Of a stretch of DNA of 64,000 bases, positions 51,278 through 59,548 are shown piece by piece. The stretch comes from Phocoenobacter atlanticus subsp. cyclopteri (lineage in GTDB: Bacteria; Pseudomonadota; Gammaproteobacteria; Enterobacterales; Pasteurellaceae). The translations under genes were made by a program, and so were the position numbers. Within the stretch, counting starts at the first letter, position 1. Every line of letters begins with the position of its first letter. Location: contig NZ_CP074346.1 in the NCBI RefSeq assembly GCF_018343795.1, forward strand, positions 2,108,001-2,172,000, written 5' to 3'. The notes under the pieces were generated by a model. The model was not told the origin of the DNA. It saw only the letters and a program-made list of their open reading frames with translations, and ran no database searches.

Positions 51278-51307
51278 AACGTTACTGATAAACTTATCAG
51301 TAACGTT
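51278..51307 (-). terminator. Strong terminator between dctP and dctQM, second system
   Basis: AACGTTACTGATAA at 51278-51291 pairs perfectly with 51294-51307. On the minus strand seven T follow. A full terminator inside an operon would give more binding protein than permease. Confidence 0.88.
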
Positions 51308-51317
51308 CTCAGGCTAA

Positions 51318-52304
51318 TTACTTAGCATCAGTGATTTTTTGAACAACACCTTTTGCCCAATCATATTTCTTATAGAAACTCTCGTATAAGCCTTTAGATG
51401 CTTCTAACATATCCGCTTGGAATTTTGCATCTGGGATAATAATTTCACTACCGTTTTTAGCAAAAAAATCTTTTGTTTCTTGCTCAACTTTCATAGCCAT
51501 TTCCCATTCTTTTTCTTGATATACTTTAGCTGCTTCCATAAAAATTTTTTGATCTTCAGCTGGAATTTTATTCCATATTTTTAAACTCATTTGTAATAAA
51601 CCAGGTGAGAAAATATGATTACTTTGGATAATATATTTTTGAACTTCATACAATCCAGAATCTTTAATTAACATATAAGGATTTTCTTGACCATCAATTA
51701 CTTTTTGCTCAAGAGCTGTAAATACTTCACTTAATGGCATACTTTGCGGATTAGCTTTCATCGCATTCGCCCAATCAACAAATAATGAATTTAGTGGAAC
51801 ACGTAAACGTAAACCTTGGAAGTCATCAAATTTTTCTAATTTTTTATTTGAAGAAATCACACGGAAACCATTCATACCATAAGCAAGTAATTTAATTCCG
51901 TATTTTTCCATTTTAGTTCCGATCTCAGCAGCAACTGGAGATTCTAAAACTTTTTTCGCTTCTTCATTATTTTTGAATAAGAATGGCCATTCCCATACAC
52001 CAAAAATAGGGTCAATATTTTGTAACAATAGTCCTGTTACACCCATTTCAATGGTTCCATTTCTTAAACCATTAACAACCTGATCTTCTCCTCCTAATTG
52101 GTTATTAGGATAAATCATTATTTTGTAACGATTATTTGTTTTTTCTTCAACTATTTTTTTAAAGTATTTTTGTAATGCAATATGAGATGGATGTGTATCT
52201 GCATTATAATGCCCTACTTTAATAACCATTTTTGCAAAAGCTGAGCTACCAAATAACAAGCTTGTTACTAATAATGTTTTTGTTAATACTTTAAGTTTTT
52301 TCAT
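51318..52304 (-). CDS. TRAP transporter substrate-binding protein (DctP type), second system
   Basis: A 328-residue periplasmic binding protein. The signal peptide ends SSAFA near residue 24. The ligand-contact blocks are FQGLRLRVPLNSLFVDW near residue 165 with the conserved Arg, and SEVFTALEQKVIDGQENP near 200. It lies 45 bases after the zinc dehydrogenase gene, whose product probably oxidises the imported acid. The ligand may be a hexonate such as L-gulonate or L-galactonate; that is an inference from the neighbour. Confidence 0.92.
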   Translation of the reverse strand: MKKLKVLTKTLLVTSLLFGSSAFAKMVIKVGHYNADTHPSHIALQKYFKKIVEEKTNNRYKIMIYPNNQLGGEDQVVNGLRNGTIEMGVTGLLLQNIDPIFGVWEWPFLFKNNEEAKKVLESPVAAEIGTKMEKYGIKLLAYGMNGFRVISSNKKLEKFDDFQGLRLRVPLNSLFVDWANAMKANPQSMPLSEVFTALEQKVIDGQENPYMLIKDSGLYEVQKYIIQSNHIFSPGLLQMSLKIWNKIPAEDQKIFMEAAKVYQEKEWEMAMKVEQETKDFFAKNGSEIIIPDAKFQADMLEASKGLYESFYKKYDWAKGVVQKITDAK

Positions 52305-52349
52305 AATAAACTCCTTACTTTTAAGGTATAAGTATGTAGTCTAAATTTT

Positions 52350-53369
52350 TTAGATTACGGCGTTAACTTTTAAGAATCTTTCTGGAGTATCCGAAAGGAT
52401 TTCAAGATATTCCGGAATTTCATTAAATTGTATTGTTCGACTAATAATATCCTGTGCTCTTACTTTTCCTGTAGAAAGTAAATTTAAAGCTTCCAAAAAT
52501 TCTCCTTTACTTGTTCTTGATCCATAAATATTTAACTCTTTAAAAGTAATTATATTTGTGGGTAATAAAGTTTCTGTTTTTGGCCAACCTGTTAATGCAA
52601 TACGGCCAGCAAAAGAAGCATATTTTAAAGTATTTTGTATTGATACATTTGCTCCAGACGCTTCAATAACAACTTCAGAAAGACGACTATTGGTGATTTT
52701 TTTAATACACTCTATATCATTTTCTTTACTTGGATTAATTATATAAGGAATACCAATTGATTTTGCATATTCAAGACGTTTATCTAAAATATCTATAAGA
52801 ATAGGAATTGCTCCATATTCTTTAGCAACTAATGCAGCCATTAACCCAATTGCACCAGCACCAATGATAGTTACATATTCACCTGATTTTAATTCTGTTC
52901 TATGAAGTGCATGCAGTGCAATTGTTAATGGTTCTGCTAATGGTAATTTATCTAAAGTTAAGTTATCAGGAACTTTTGTTAACATTTTTGCTGGATGAGC
53001 AAAAAATTCTTGCATACCACCATCTATATGAACACCTAAAACTTTTAAATTTTCACAGCAATTTGTACGGCCAATAGAGCATGGGTAACAAGCATTACAA
53101 TAAATATATGGTTCTACTATTACTCTATCTCCTCTACTGATAGTATTAGGAATTCCTTCTCCTTCTTCAATAACCGTTCCAACAAGCTCATGTCCTAAAA
53201 TTCGTGGATATGTTACCAATGGATTAGTTCCACGATAAGCACCAACATCAGAACCACAAATTCCCATAGATTCAATTTTAATAAGAGCTTCATTTTCTTT
53301 TTTTATTGGATAATCAACTTTCTTAATTTCAATTTTTCCAGGTTCAGCTAGACAAATTGCATTTATCAT
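52350..53369 (-). CDS. Zinc-dependent alcohol dehydrogenase, probable hexonate 5-dehydrogenase
   Basis: A 339-residue medium-chain dehydrogenase. Catalytic zinc ligands are in GICGSDVGAYRG (Cys near 38) and LGHELVG (His-Glu near 60). Structural zinc cysteines are in YIYCNACYPCSIGRTNCC near 90-105. The NAD-binding loop is TIIGAGAIGLMAA near 167. It resembles the HI0053/RspB/LgoD group; E. coli LgoD oxidises L-galactonate. Given uxuB and uxuA around it, oxidation of L-gulonate to fructuronate or L-galactonate to tagaturonate is plausible. It is divergent to uxuA with a shared control region. Confidence 0.87.
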   Translation of the reverse strand: MINAICLAEPGKIEIKKVDYPIKKENEALIKIESMGICGSDVGAYRGTNPLVTYPRILGHELVGTVIEEGEGIPNTISRGDRVIVEPYIYCNACYPCSIGRTNCCENLKVLGVHIDGGMQEFFAHPAKMLTKVPDNLTLDKLPLAEPLTIALHALHRTELKSGEYVTIIGAGAIGLMAALVAKEYGAIPILIDILDKRLEYAKSIGIPYIINPSKENDIECIKKITNSRLSEVVIEASGANVSIQNTLKYASFAGRIALTGWPKTETLLPTNIITFKELNIYGSRTSKGEFLEALNLLSTGKVRAQDIISRTIQFNEIPEYLEILSDTPERFLKVNAVI

Positions 53370-53404
53370 AAAATCTCCACATTATTTAATTTTTGTTGGA
53401 GTAT

Positions 53405-53410
53405 AGTATA
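53405..53410 (-). promoter_or_regulatory. Predicted -10 element of the dehydrogenase operon
   Basis: TATACT on the minus strand, 36 bases before the start codon. A UxuR-type operator lies just upstream of the -35 position. Confidence 0.4.
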
Positions 53411-53434
53411 ACAATTAAGTTAAACACAATAATT

Positions 53435-53446
53435 TTGGCATTCCAA
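53435..53446. promoter_or_regulatory. UxuR-type operator 3
   Basis: TTGGCATTCCAA, the exact reverse complement of operator 1. Its centre is 24 bases from the CRP site. Confidence 0.72.
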
Positions 53447-53456
53447 TTTCAAAATT

Positions 53457-53472
53457 TGTGATTAAGATCACA
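53457..53472. promoter_or_regulatory. Perfect CRP site between the dehydrogenase gene and uxuA
   Basis: TGTGA-TTAAGA-TCACA matches the CRP consensus at all ten core positions. With a -10 element GATAAT at 53513-53518 for uxuA it would be centred close to -61, the class I position. Confidence 0.82.
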
Positions 53473-53483
53473 TATTTTTAAAT

Positions 53484-53495
53484 TTGGCATTCCAA
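53484..53495. promoter_or_regulatory. UxuR-type operator 4
   Basis: TTGGCATTCCAA, identical to operator 3, 25 bases on the other side of the CRP site. It covers the predicted -35 region of uxuA, so binding would block the promoter. Confidence 0.72.
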
Positions 53496-53562
53496 AAATA
53501 CTAAAATTTATAGATAATAGAAATGTGATTAATTATTTAAAAATATTAAGAAAGGAGTCCTT

Positions 53563-54747
53563 ATGGAACAAACGTGGCGTTGGTATGGACCAAAATATTT
53601 TGTTTCTTTATCAGATATTAGACAAGCGGGAGCAACGGGGGTGGTTACCGCATTACATCATATTCCAAATGGAGAAGTTTGGTCTATGAAAGAAATTATA
53701 GAAAGAAAACAACTTATTGAAAATGCTGGATTAACTTGGTCTGTGGTAGAAAGTATTCCTGTTCACGAGGAAATAAAAACCCAAACTGGGAATTATCAGT
53801 ATTGGATTGATAATTATAAGCAAAGTTTACGAAACTTAGCACAGTGTGGTATTGATACAGTATGTTATAACTTTATGCCAGTATTAGATTGGACAAGAAC
53901 TGATTTGGCATACCAACTTTCTGATGGTTCAAAGGCATTACGTTTCGATCATATTGCTTTTGCCGCTTTTGAACTTTATATTTTAAAAAGACCAAATGCG
54001 GAAAATGCTTATACTCAAAAAGAATGTGAAGAGGCAAGAATATATTTTGAAAAAATGTCTGATGACGATATTCAGCAACTGACAAATAATATTATTGCAG
54101 GCTTACCTGGTGCTGAAGAAGGCTATACATTAGAACAATTTCAGGCTCAATTAGATCGTTATAAAGATATTTCTACTGAAAAATTTCGTAGTCATTTAGC
54201 TTATTTTTTAAATGAGATCATTCCTGTCGCTCAGGAAGCTGGAATTAAAATGGCAGTTCATCCAGACGATCCTCCTCGTCCAATCTTAGGATTACCTCGT
54301 ATTGTATCAACTATTGAAGATATGCAATATTTTGTAGAAATACAACCGCTATCCGCCAATGGGTTTACAATGTGCACGGGATCTTATGGTGTGAGAGCAG
54401 ATAATGATCTTGTTGCAATGACTGAAAAATTTGCGGATCGAATTTACTTTGCTCATTTACGCTCAACCTGTCGTGAAGAAAATCCATTGAGTTTTCACGA
54501 AGATTGTCATCTAGAAGGCGATGTTGATATGTTTAATGTTATTAAGGCATTACTTACTGAGGAATATAAACGTAAAGAAAATGGAAATCATCGTTTAATT
54601 CCAATGCGTCCTGATCACGGACATCAAATGTTAGATGATCTTAATAAAAAAACGAATCCTGGATATTCAGCAATTGGTCGCTTAAAAGGATTAGCTGAAT
54701 TTAGGGGATTAGAGTTAGCACTTAAAAAAGTTTATTTTGAAAAGTAG
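53563..54747 (+). CDS. uxuA: Mannonate dehydratase
   Basis: Dehydrates D-mannonate to 2-keto-3-deoxygluconate. The 394-residue protein is a TIM barrel of the UxuA family: N-terminal [35 protein letters not shown] near residue 108, [17 protein letters not shown] near 227, and the metal site [13 protein letters not shown] near 347. It links the uxuB product to kdgK, whose gene lies in the minus-strand operon of the same region. The ATG follows AAGGAGTCC. A perfect terminator follows. Confidence 0.96.
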   Translation: MEQTWRWYGPKYFVSLSDIRQAGATGVVTALHHIPNGEVWSMKEIIERKQLIENAGLTWSVVESIPVHEEIKTQTGNYQYWIDNYKQSLRNLAQCGIDTVCYNFMPVLDWTRTDLAYQLSDGSKALRFDHIAFAAFELYILKRPNAENAYTQKECEEARIYFEKMSDDDIQQLTNNIIAGLPGAEEGYTLEQFQAQLDRYKDISTEKFRSHLAYFLNEIIPVAQEAGIKMAVHPDDPPRPILGLPRIVSTIEDMQYFVEIQPLSANGFTMCTGSYGVRADNDLVAMTEKFADRIYFAHLRSTCREENPLSFHEDCHLEGDVDMFNVIKALLTEEYKRKENGNHRLIPMRPDHGHQMLDDLNKKTNPGYSAIGRLKGLAEFRGLELALKKVYFEK

Positions 54748-54753
54748 TAAATT

Positions 54754-54789
54754 AAATAAGGTACTAACTATATGGTTAGTACCTTATTT
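54754..54789. terminator. Bidirectional terminator between uxuA and lipA
   Basis: AAATAAGGTACTAAC at 54754-54768 pairs perfectly with 54775-54789 and a T-rich run follows. Confidence 0.9.
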
Positions 54790-54804
54790 TTTATTTTTAC
54801 AAAT

Positions 54805-55767
54805 TTACTTCACAATCCCACCGCTTGCTTGCAAATCAGCGTGATAAGATGAACGCACAAAAGGACCACAAGCGGCATGTTCAAAGCCCATTTTTTCAGC
54901 TTTTACTCTAAATTCATCAAAATCATCTGGGTGGACATAACGATCAACAGGTAAATGATGACGACTTGGTTGTAGATATTGTCCAAGGGTTAGCATTGTC
55001 ACGCCATTTTCACGCAAGTCTTCCATCACCGTGAGAATTTCTTCATTTTTTTCACCGAGTCCTACCATTAACCCTGATTTGGTTGGAATATCAGGGAACA
55101 TTTCTTTAAATTCTTTCAGTAATTTAAGTGACCACTCATAATTTGCACCAGGGCGAATATTTTTATATAAACGAGGTACATTTTCTAAATTATGGTTAAA
55201 TACATCTGGTGGGTTGTCTTTTAATTTCTCTAATGCTAATTCAATACGTCCACGAAAATCCGGGACTAAAATTTCAATTTTAATATCAGGATTCAGTTTA
55301 CGAATTTCTTTTACACAAGCAGCGAAGTGTCCAGCACCACGATCAGGGAGATCATCACGATCCACCGAAGTGATAACTACATATTTTAATTTCATATCCG
55401 CAATGGTTTCTGCTAATTTTAATGGCTCTTCTTGATCCAAAGGTAATGGTTTACCGTGTGCGACATCGCAGAAAGGACAACGGCGAGTACAAATTGCGCC
55501 CATAATCATAAAGGTTGCAGTACCGTGATTAAAACATTCGTGTAAATTAGGGCAACTTGCCTCTTCACAGACTGAATGTAATCCGTGACGACGCATACCA
55601 TTTTTAATACTCTCAATTCTCGCCGAGCTTGCTGGAAGTTTGATCTTCATCCAACTTGGTTTTTTTAATACTTCCTGATCGGGGTCAATATTTTTGACAG
55701 GAATAATAGAGGTTTTTGCTGCATCACGATATTTAACCCCTCTTTCCATTTTGAAAGGTGTACCCAT
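54805..55767 (-). CDS. lipA: Lipoyl synthase
   Basis: LipA inserts two sulfur atoms into octanoyl groups to make lipoate on E2 proteins. The 320-residue radical-SAM protein has the auxiliary cluster motif [12 protein letters not shown] near residue 63, the radical-SAM [13 protein letters not shown] near 93, and the C-terminal RSSYHAD with the Ser ligand. It lies 21 bases after lipB. The C-terminal end overlaps a USS core. Confidence 0.97.
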   Translation of the reverse strand: MGTPFKMERGVKYRDAAKTSIIPVKNIDPDQEVLKKPSWMKIKLPASSARIESIKNGMRRHGLHSVCEEASCPNLHECFNHGTATFMIMGAICTRRCPFCDVAHGKPLPLDQEEPLKLAETIADMKLKYVVITSVDRDDLPDRGAGHFAACVKEIRKLNPDIKIEILVPDFRGRIELALEKLKDNPPDVFNHNLENVPRLYKNIRPGANYEWSLKLLKEFKEMFPDIPTKSGLMVGLGEKNEEILTVMEDLRENGVTMLTLGQYLQPSRHHLPVDRYVHPDDFDEFRVKAEKMGFEHAACGPFVRSSYHADLQASGGIVK

Positions 55768-55788
55768 TCATTAAATCCTATTTCTTAA

Positions 55789-56442
55789 CTATTTTTTAAC
55801 AATTTGGGTGCTATTGTAACCGAGAATTTGTGTAAAGTAATCTACTAATTTTAGAGAAACTTTATCACAATCTGCCAGTTCTTCGCTGATAAAGTCTTTT
55901 AATTGGCACATTTCAAGTCCTGTATAGCCACAAGGATTGATATTTTTAAAAGGGGATAAGTCCATATTGATATTTAACGCAAGTCCGTGAAATGAACAGC
56001 CTTTGCGAATTCGCAGTCCTAATGAACAAATTTTCTTTTCATTCACATAAACACCCGGTGCATCCGCTTTTGGATAACTTTTAATGTTATAATCCGCTAA
56101 GGTTTTGACGACAGATTGTTCCAGAGCGGTCACTAATTGTCGCACATTAAAATCTCGTCCTTCAGCTTTATGGCGTTTGATATCAATTAGCACGTACATT
56201 ACTTGTTGCCCTAAACCGTGATAGGTTATTTGTCCCCCACGATCAGACTGAACAACAGGAATGTTGGATGGATTGAGTAAATGCTCAGGCTTACCTGCTT
56301 GCCCTTGTGTAAAAACAGCGGGATGTTGCACAAGCCAGATTTCATCAATGGTTGAAGCATTGCGATTATCGGTGAACTGCTGCATTTCGTGCCACGTTTG
56401 TTGATAATCACAAATACCAAGTTGGCGAATAATGAGTTCCAT
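55789..56442 (-). CDS. lipB: Octanoyltransferase
   Basis: LipB moves octanoate from acyl carrier protein to E2 or GcvH, before LipA acts. The 217-residue protein has [18 protein letters not shown] near residue 70, [19 protein letters not shown] near 138, with the catalytic Lys just before it (EKKICSLG), and [13 protein letters not shown] near 170 with the nucleophile Cys. It overlaps ybeD by one base (TAATG). Confidence 0.96.
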   Translation of the reverse strand: MELIIRQLGICDYQQTWHEMQQFTDNRNASTIDEIWLVQHPAVFTQGQAGKPEHLLNPSNIPVVQSDRGGQITYHGLGQQVMYVLIDIKRHKAEGRDFNVRQLVTALEQSVVKTLADYNIKSYPKADAPGVYVNEKKICSLGLRIRKGCSFHGLALNINMDLSPFKNINPCGYTGLEMCQLKDFISEELADCDKVSLKLVDYFTQILGYNSTQIVKK

Positions 56443-56735
56443 TAAAGCACCATTCTTACGCCTTCAATTTTGGCAAGATCGGTATAAAGGCTTTCTACTT
56501 GATCGATATTTTCTGCCACTATAGAAATAGAAATAGAACTATAAGTGCCTTTTGAACTAGCTTGTTCACGAGGTATATAATCCCCTTGAATATATTGTTG
56601 AACAACTTTCACTACATCATCAGACAAATTATCACGTTTGGCACCTACTATTTTAAAAGTAAAATTACACGGAAATTCTAATAAATCTTTTAATTTTTGT
56701 TGTGGTAAATCTTGTAAGTTTACGGATTTTGTCAT
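56442..56735 (-). CDS. ybeD: UPF0250/DUF493 protein YbeD
   Basis: A 97-residue protein of the DUF493 family with an ACT-like ferredoxin fold. The block [14 protein letters not shown] near residue 18 and [20 protein letters not shown] near 65 are typical. The order ybeD-lipB-lipA is widely conserved in gammaproteobacteria. Its function is unknown; coupling with lipB suggests a link to lipoate metabolism. Confidence 0.93.
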   Translation of the reverse strand: MTKSVNLQDLPQQKLKDLLEFPCNFTFKIVGAKRDNLSDDVVKVVQQYIQGDYIPREQASSKGTYSSISISIVAENIDQVESLYTDLAKIEGVRMVL

Positions 56736-56770
56736 CTTTTCCTCTTTAATAACAATATACTTTCAATTGA

Positions 56771-56777
56771 AAGCGGT
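56771..56777 (+). repeat. DNA-uptake signal between ybeD and ispB
   Basis: AAGCGGT followed 19 bases later by TTTGCAAA, the full extended USS arrangement. It fills most of the 72-base gap. Confidence 0.75.
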
Positions 56778-56807
56778 ATGATTTTGTATAAAATTTGCAA
56801 ATTTTTC

Positions 56808-57791
56808 TTAATAATTTCTATCAACAGAAAGATAAGCTAAAGAAATCAATGCTTGCTTATATTCAGTATCAGGTAAAACTCGAATGGTATCAACGGCTTT
56901 TTGTGCTTCTTCTTTGGCACGTTGCATTACATAGTCAAGAGATTGATATTTTTGCATAATTGCAAGAATTTGATCTAATGCGTCTCTTTTCCCTCCTTGC
57001 TCAATCGCTTCACGAATAAGTGATGCTTCTGCGGTATTGCCTTGTTGCATTGCGTGAAGTAAGGGTAGAGTAGGTTTACCTTCAGCTAAATCATCACCGA
57101 TATTTTTACCTAATTTTTCCGTATTTGCACTGTAATCCAAAATATCATCAATTAATTGAAATGCTGTACCTAAATAACGCCCATAATCTTGTAATGCTTT
57201 TTCCATCTGTGGTGTTGCTTTTGAGATAATGGCAGCACACTGTGTTGCCGCTTCAAAAAGACGAGCAGTTTTGCCATAAATCACCTGCATATAGCTTTGT
57301 TCTGTTGTATCTGGATCATTACAATTCATTAACTGTTGCACTTCACCTTCCGCAATAACATTCGTGGCATTTGACATCACCTTTAACACGTCTAATGAAT
57401 TGACACTTGTCATCATTTGGAAAGAGCGGGTATAAATAAAGTCGCCTACTAATACACTCGCCGCATTTCCAAATAACGCATTAGCCGTTTCTTTACCTCG
57501 ACGCATATTTGATTCATCGACTACATCGTCGTGTAATAAGGTTGCGGTATGCACAAATTCAATAAAAGCAGCACAAGTGATATGATCGGAACCTTGATAA
57601 CCTAAAGATTTTGCTGATAATAAAGCGATTAATGGACGAATACGTTTACCACCACCACTAATAATATAGTGACCTAATTGATTGATTAGAACAACATCAG
57701 AATTTAATTGATCTAAAATTGCTTGGTTGACTCCTTGCATATCGTCTTTTATAAGTGCTTGAATTTGTTCAAGGGAAAGTTGTGTTGTCAT
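56808..57791 (-). CDS. ispB: Octaprenyl diphosphate synthase
   Basis: IspB builds the side chain of ubiquinone and menaquinone from farnesyl and isopentenyl diphosphate. The 327-residue protein has the two Asp-rich motifs LLHDDVVDES near residue 85 and LIDDILDYSA near 212. GGKRIRP near 48 binds the diphosphate. In E. coli ispB is divergent to rplU; here it is about 35 kb away from rplU. Confidence 0.96.
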   Translation of the reverse strand: MTTQLSLEQIQALIKDDMQGVNQAILDQLNSDVVLINQLGHYIISGGGKRIRPLIALLSAKSLGYQGSDHITCAAFIEFVHTATLLHDDVVDESNMRRGKETANALFGNAASVLVGDFIYTRSFQMMTSVNSLDVLKVMSNATNVIAEGEVQQLMNCNDPDTTEQSYMQVIYGKTARLFEAATQCAAIISKATPQMEKALQDYGRYLGTAFQLIDDILDYSANTEKLGKNIGDDLAEGKPTLPLLHAMQQGNTAEASLIREAIEQGGKRDALDQILAIMQKYQSLDYVMQRAKEEAQKAVDTIRVLPDTEYKQALISLAYLSVDRNY

Positions 57792-57957
57792 TATTATTCC
57801 AAATTACAAAAATTTTCCTAATTTTACCTTAAATTTACAGTTCGTTAAAATAAAATCACAAATCTAGTTTAAAAAATTGAGATGAGTATTGTTTTGGTTG
57901 CTATTATGACTTAACTATTTTTAATTAATATCAATATTCATTAAATTTTTGAAAGAT

Positions 57958-57973
57958 AACCTATTAATAGGTT
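57958..57973. repeat. Perfect 16-base palindrome upstream of ispB
   Basis: AACCTATTAATAGGTT reads the same on both strands. It could be an operator or a small hairpin. No known regulator is assigned. Confidence 0.55.
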
Positions 57974-58001
57974 TTGTGAAATGATTTTGTATTTATTTAA
58001 G

Positions 58002-58018
58002 GTCTGGTACAACCAGAT
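58002..58018. promoter_or_regulatory. FadR-like operator
   Basis: GTCTGGTACAACCAGAT matches the E. coli fadB-type FadR site ATCTGGTACGACCAGAT at 15 of 17 positions and has the TGGT-N3-ACCA core shared by FadR-subfamily GntR regulators (FadR, PdhR, LldR). It lies about 210 bases upstream of ispB and ahead of the relic on the plus strand. Confidence 0.6.
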
Positions 58019-58051
58019 TATCTTTGTAAATGTTTATCTTGGTATTATTAA

Positions 58052-58177
58052 GAAAGGGTATACAATGCGTTTTCTTTGCTGAGACAATTAGGTACAAACG
58101 GATTTTATGCCTTCCATAAAGCTGAAAAAGATTTTTGGCGATATACGATTTTAGCACAGAAAATGGAGTTATACTGA
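58052..58177 (+). pseudogene. Possible gene relic, 41 codons
   Basis: The frame is open from after a TAA at 58049-58051 to a TGA at 58175-58177. The translation has a protein-like composition (including GTNGFYAFHKAEKDFWRY), but no good start codon or ribosome site. I do not recognise it. It ends just before a strong terminator, as the 3' end of a decayed gene would. Confidence 0.3.
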
Positions 58178-58201
58178 ACAAGGATGTTCACCCAATTTAT
58201 G

Positions 58202-58237
58202 AAAAAGTGGAGTACTTTAAAAAGTACTCCACTTTTT
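58202..58237. terminator. Bidirectional terminator beside lldD
   Basis: A perfect 17-base stem: AAAAAGTGGAGTACTTT at 58202-58218 pairs with 58221-58237. T runs lie on both sides. Confidence 0.92.
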
Positions 58238-58253
58238 TTGTTTTTATTACCAA

Positions 58254-59423
58254 TTATTTTTTCAATAAGAAACTTGGTAAATCTTCTACTTTTTCGCAGT
58301 TTAATTGTTCCATTACTTGTTGGAACTCACGTTTTAAGATCCAAGCAGCTTGATCGCCACCTTTTGCACCTAATGCTCCAGTTCCATACATAAATGGACG
58401 ACCTAAGAAACAGAAATCAGCACCGCTTGCAAGCACACGAGCCATATCTGGACCATTACGCATACCGCCGTCCATCATAATGGTAATTTTACCTTTGAAT
58501 TTCTCAACGATTGGACCTAAGGTTGAAATTGAGCTTGGGCCAGCATCTAATTGACGCCCCCCGTGATTAGACACGATGACACCATCTAAACCTAAATCTA
58601 CACAGGTTTGTACATCTTCAACGCTTGCTACACCTTTAATCACGATTTTACCTGGCCAGATTTTTTGGATATCTTTGATACGTTCAACCGTTAATTTACC
58701 ATCAAAGAAGTCATCCATAAAGACACCTAATTGACGTAAATCCATACCACCTGGCATATATTTTTCCAACGTTTTAAAACTTGGCATACCTAGTTTTTCA
58801 ATTCCATTATATTTTAATGACTCTAATGCCCAAGTTGGGTGTAATGCAGCATTAACAATATTACGAAGCATCATTTTTGGTGGCATACCAAAGCCGTTAT
58901 AAATATCTTTTGGACGATAGCCAAAAGTTGGTACATCTGATAATAAGCAAAGTACACGACAGCCGTTATCCCAAGCACGTTTTAAAATATCTTCACGATA
59001 CTCTTTATTTTTTGGGTAATAAAGTTGGAACCAGAAGTTACCTTTTGTGATTTCAGCACATTCTTCGATAGACATTGTGGTGACTGTTGAAAGCATAAAT
59101 GGAATATTGAAATCAACAGACGTTTTCGCCAGAATTTGTGAAGTTTGTGGCCACATTAAAGATTGTAAACCAACGGCTGTGATACCAAATGGAGCATCGT
59201 AAGTTTTACCAAAAAGTTCCTTTTTCATAGAAACTTCTTTTAAATCAGTTAAGTAAGTTGGCATTAATTCGATATCACGAATTTCTTTGGTATTTTTATA
59301 TACGTTTAGATCTTCGTTACAGCCTTCTGTTAAATATTCGTAGGCAAATTTTGGCATACGTTTTTTTGATTTAACACGAAGATGTTCGATACTTGGATAA
59401 TCTGGATTCATTTGAAAGCTCAT
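58254..59423 (-). CDS. lldD: L-lactate dehydrogenase (FMN, quinone-linked)
   Basis: LldD oxidises L-lactate to pyruvate and passes electrons to the quinone pool. The 389-residue FMN enzyme has the signature SNHGGRQLDAGPSS near residue 285 with the catalytic His and the substrate Arg. TIMMDGGMRNGPDMARVLASGA near 315 is the FMN-phosphate region. It follows lldP after 125 bases, a gap that holds a USS core. Confidence 0.95.
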   Translation of the reverse strand: MSFQMNPDYPSIEHLRVKSKKRMPKFAYEYLTEGCNEDLNVYKNTKEIRDIELMPTYLTDLKEVSMKKELFGKTYDAPFGITAVGLQSLMWPQTSQILAKTSVDFNIPFMLSTVTTMSIEECAEITKGNFWFQLYYPKNKEYREDILKRAWDNGCRVLCLLSDVPTFGYRPKDIYNGFGMPPKMMLRNIVNAALHPTWALESLKYNGIEKLGMPSFKTLEKYMPGGMDLRQLGVFMDDFFDGKLTVERIKDIQKIWPGKIVIKGVASVEDVQTCVDLGLDGVIVSNHGGRQLDAGPSSISTLGPIVEKFKGKITIMMDGGMRNGPDMARVLASGADFCFLGRPFMYGTGALGAKGGDQAAWILKREFQQVMEQLNCEKVEDLPSFLLKK

Positions 59424-59548
59424 AATATTTTCTCTCTTATAAATGATGAAGGTTGCTTACCTTGGGTAAGCGAACCTTTTGTTTTAGTAAATAAAATTTG
59501 TAAATTTTTATGTAAATCTAACCGCTTAGTTACACATTAAAAAGCTAT

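Larger units (their letters stand above)
57792..58253. other. 460-base spacer between ispB and lldD
   Basis: This spacer holds the ispB upstream region, a 16-base palindrome (57958-57973), a FadR-like operator (58002-58018), a short protein-like reading frame that may be a gene relic (58052-58177), and a strong terminator (58202-58237). No intact gene is visible. Confidence 0.65.
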
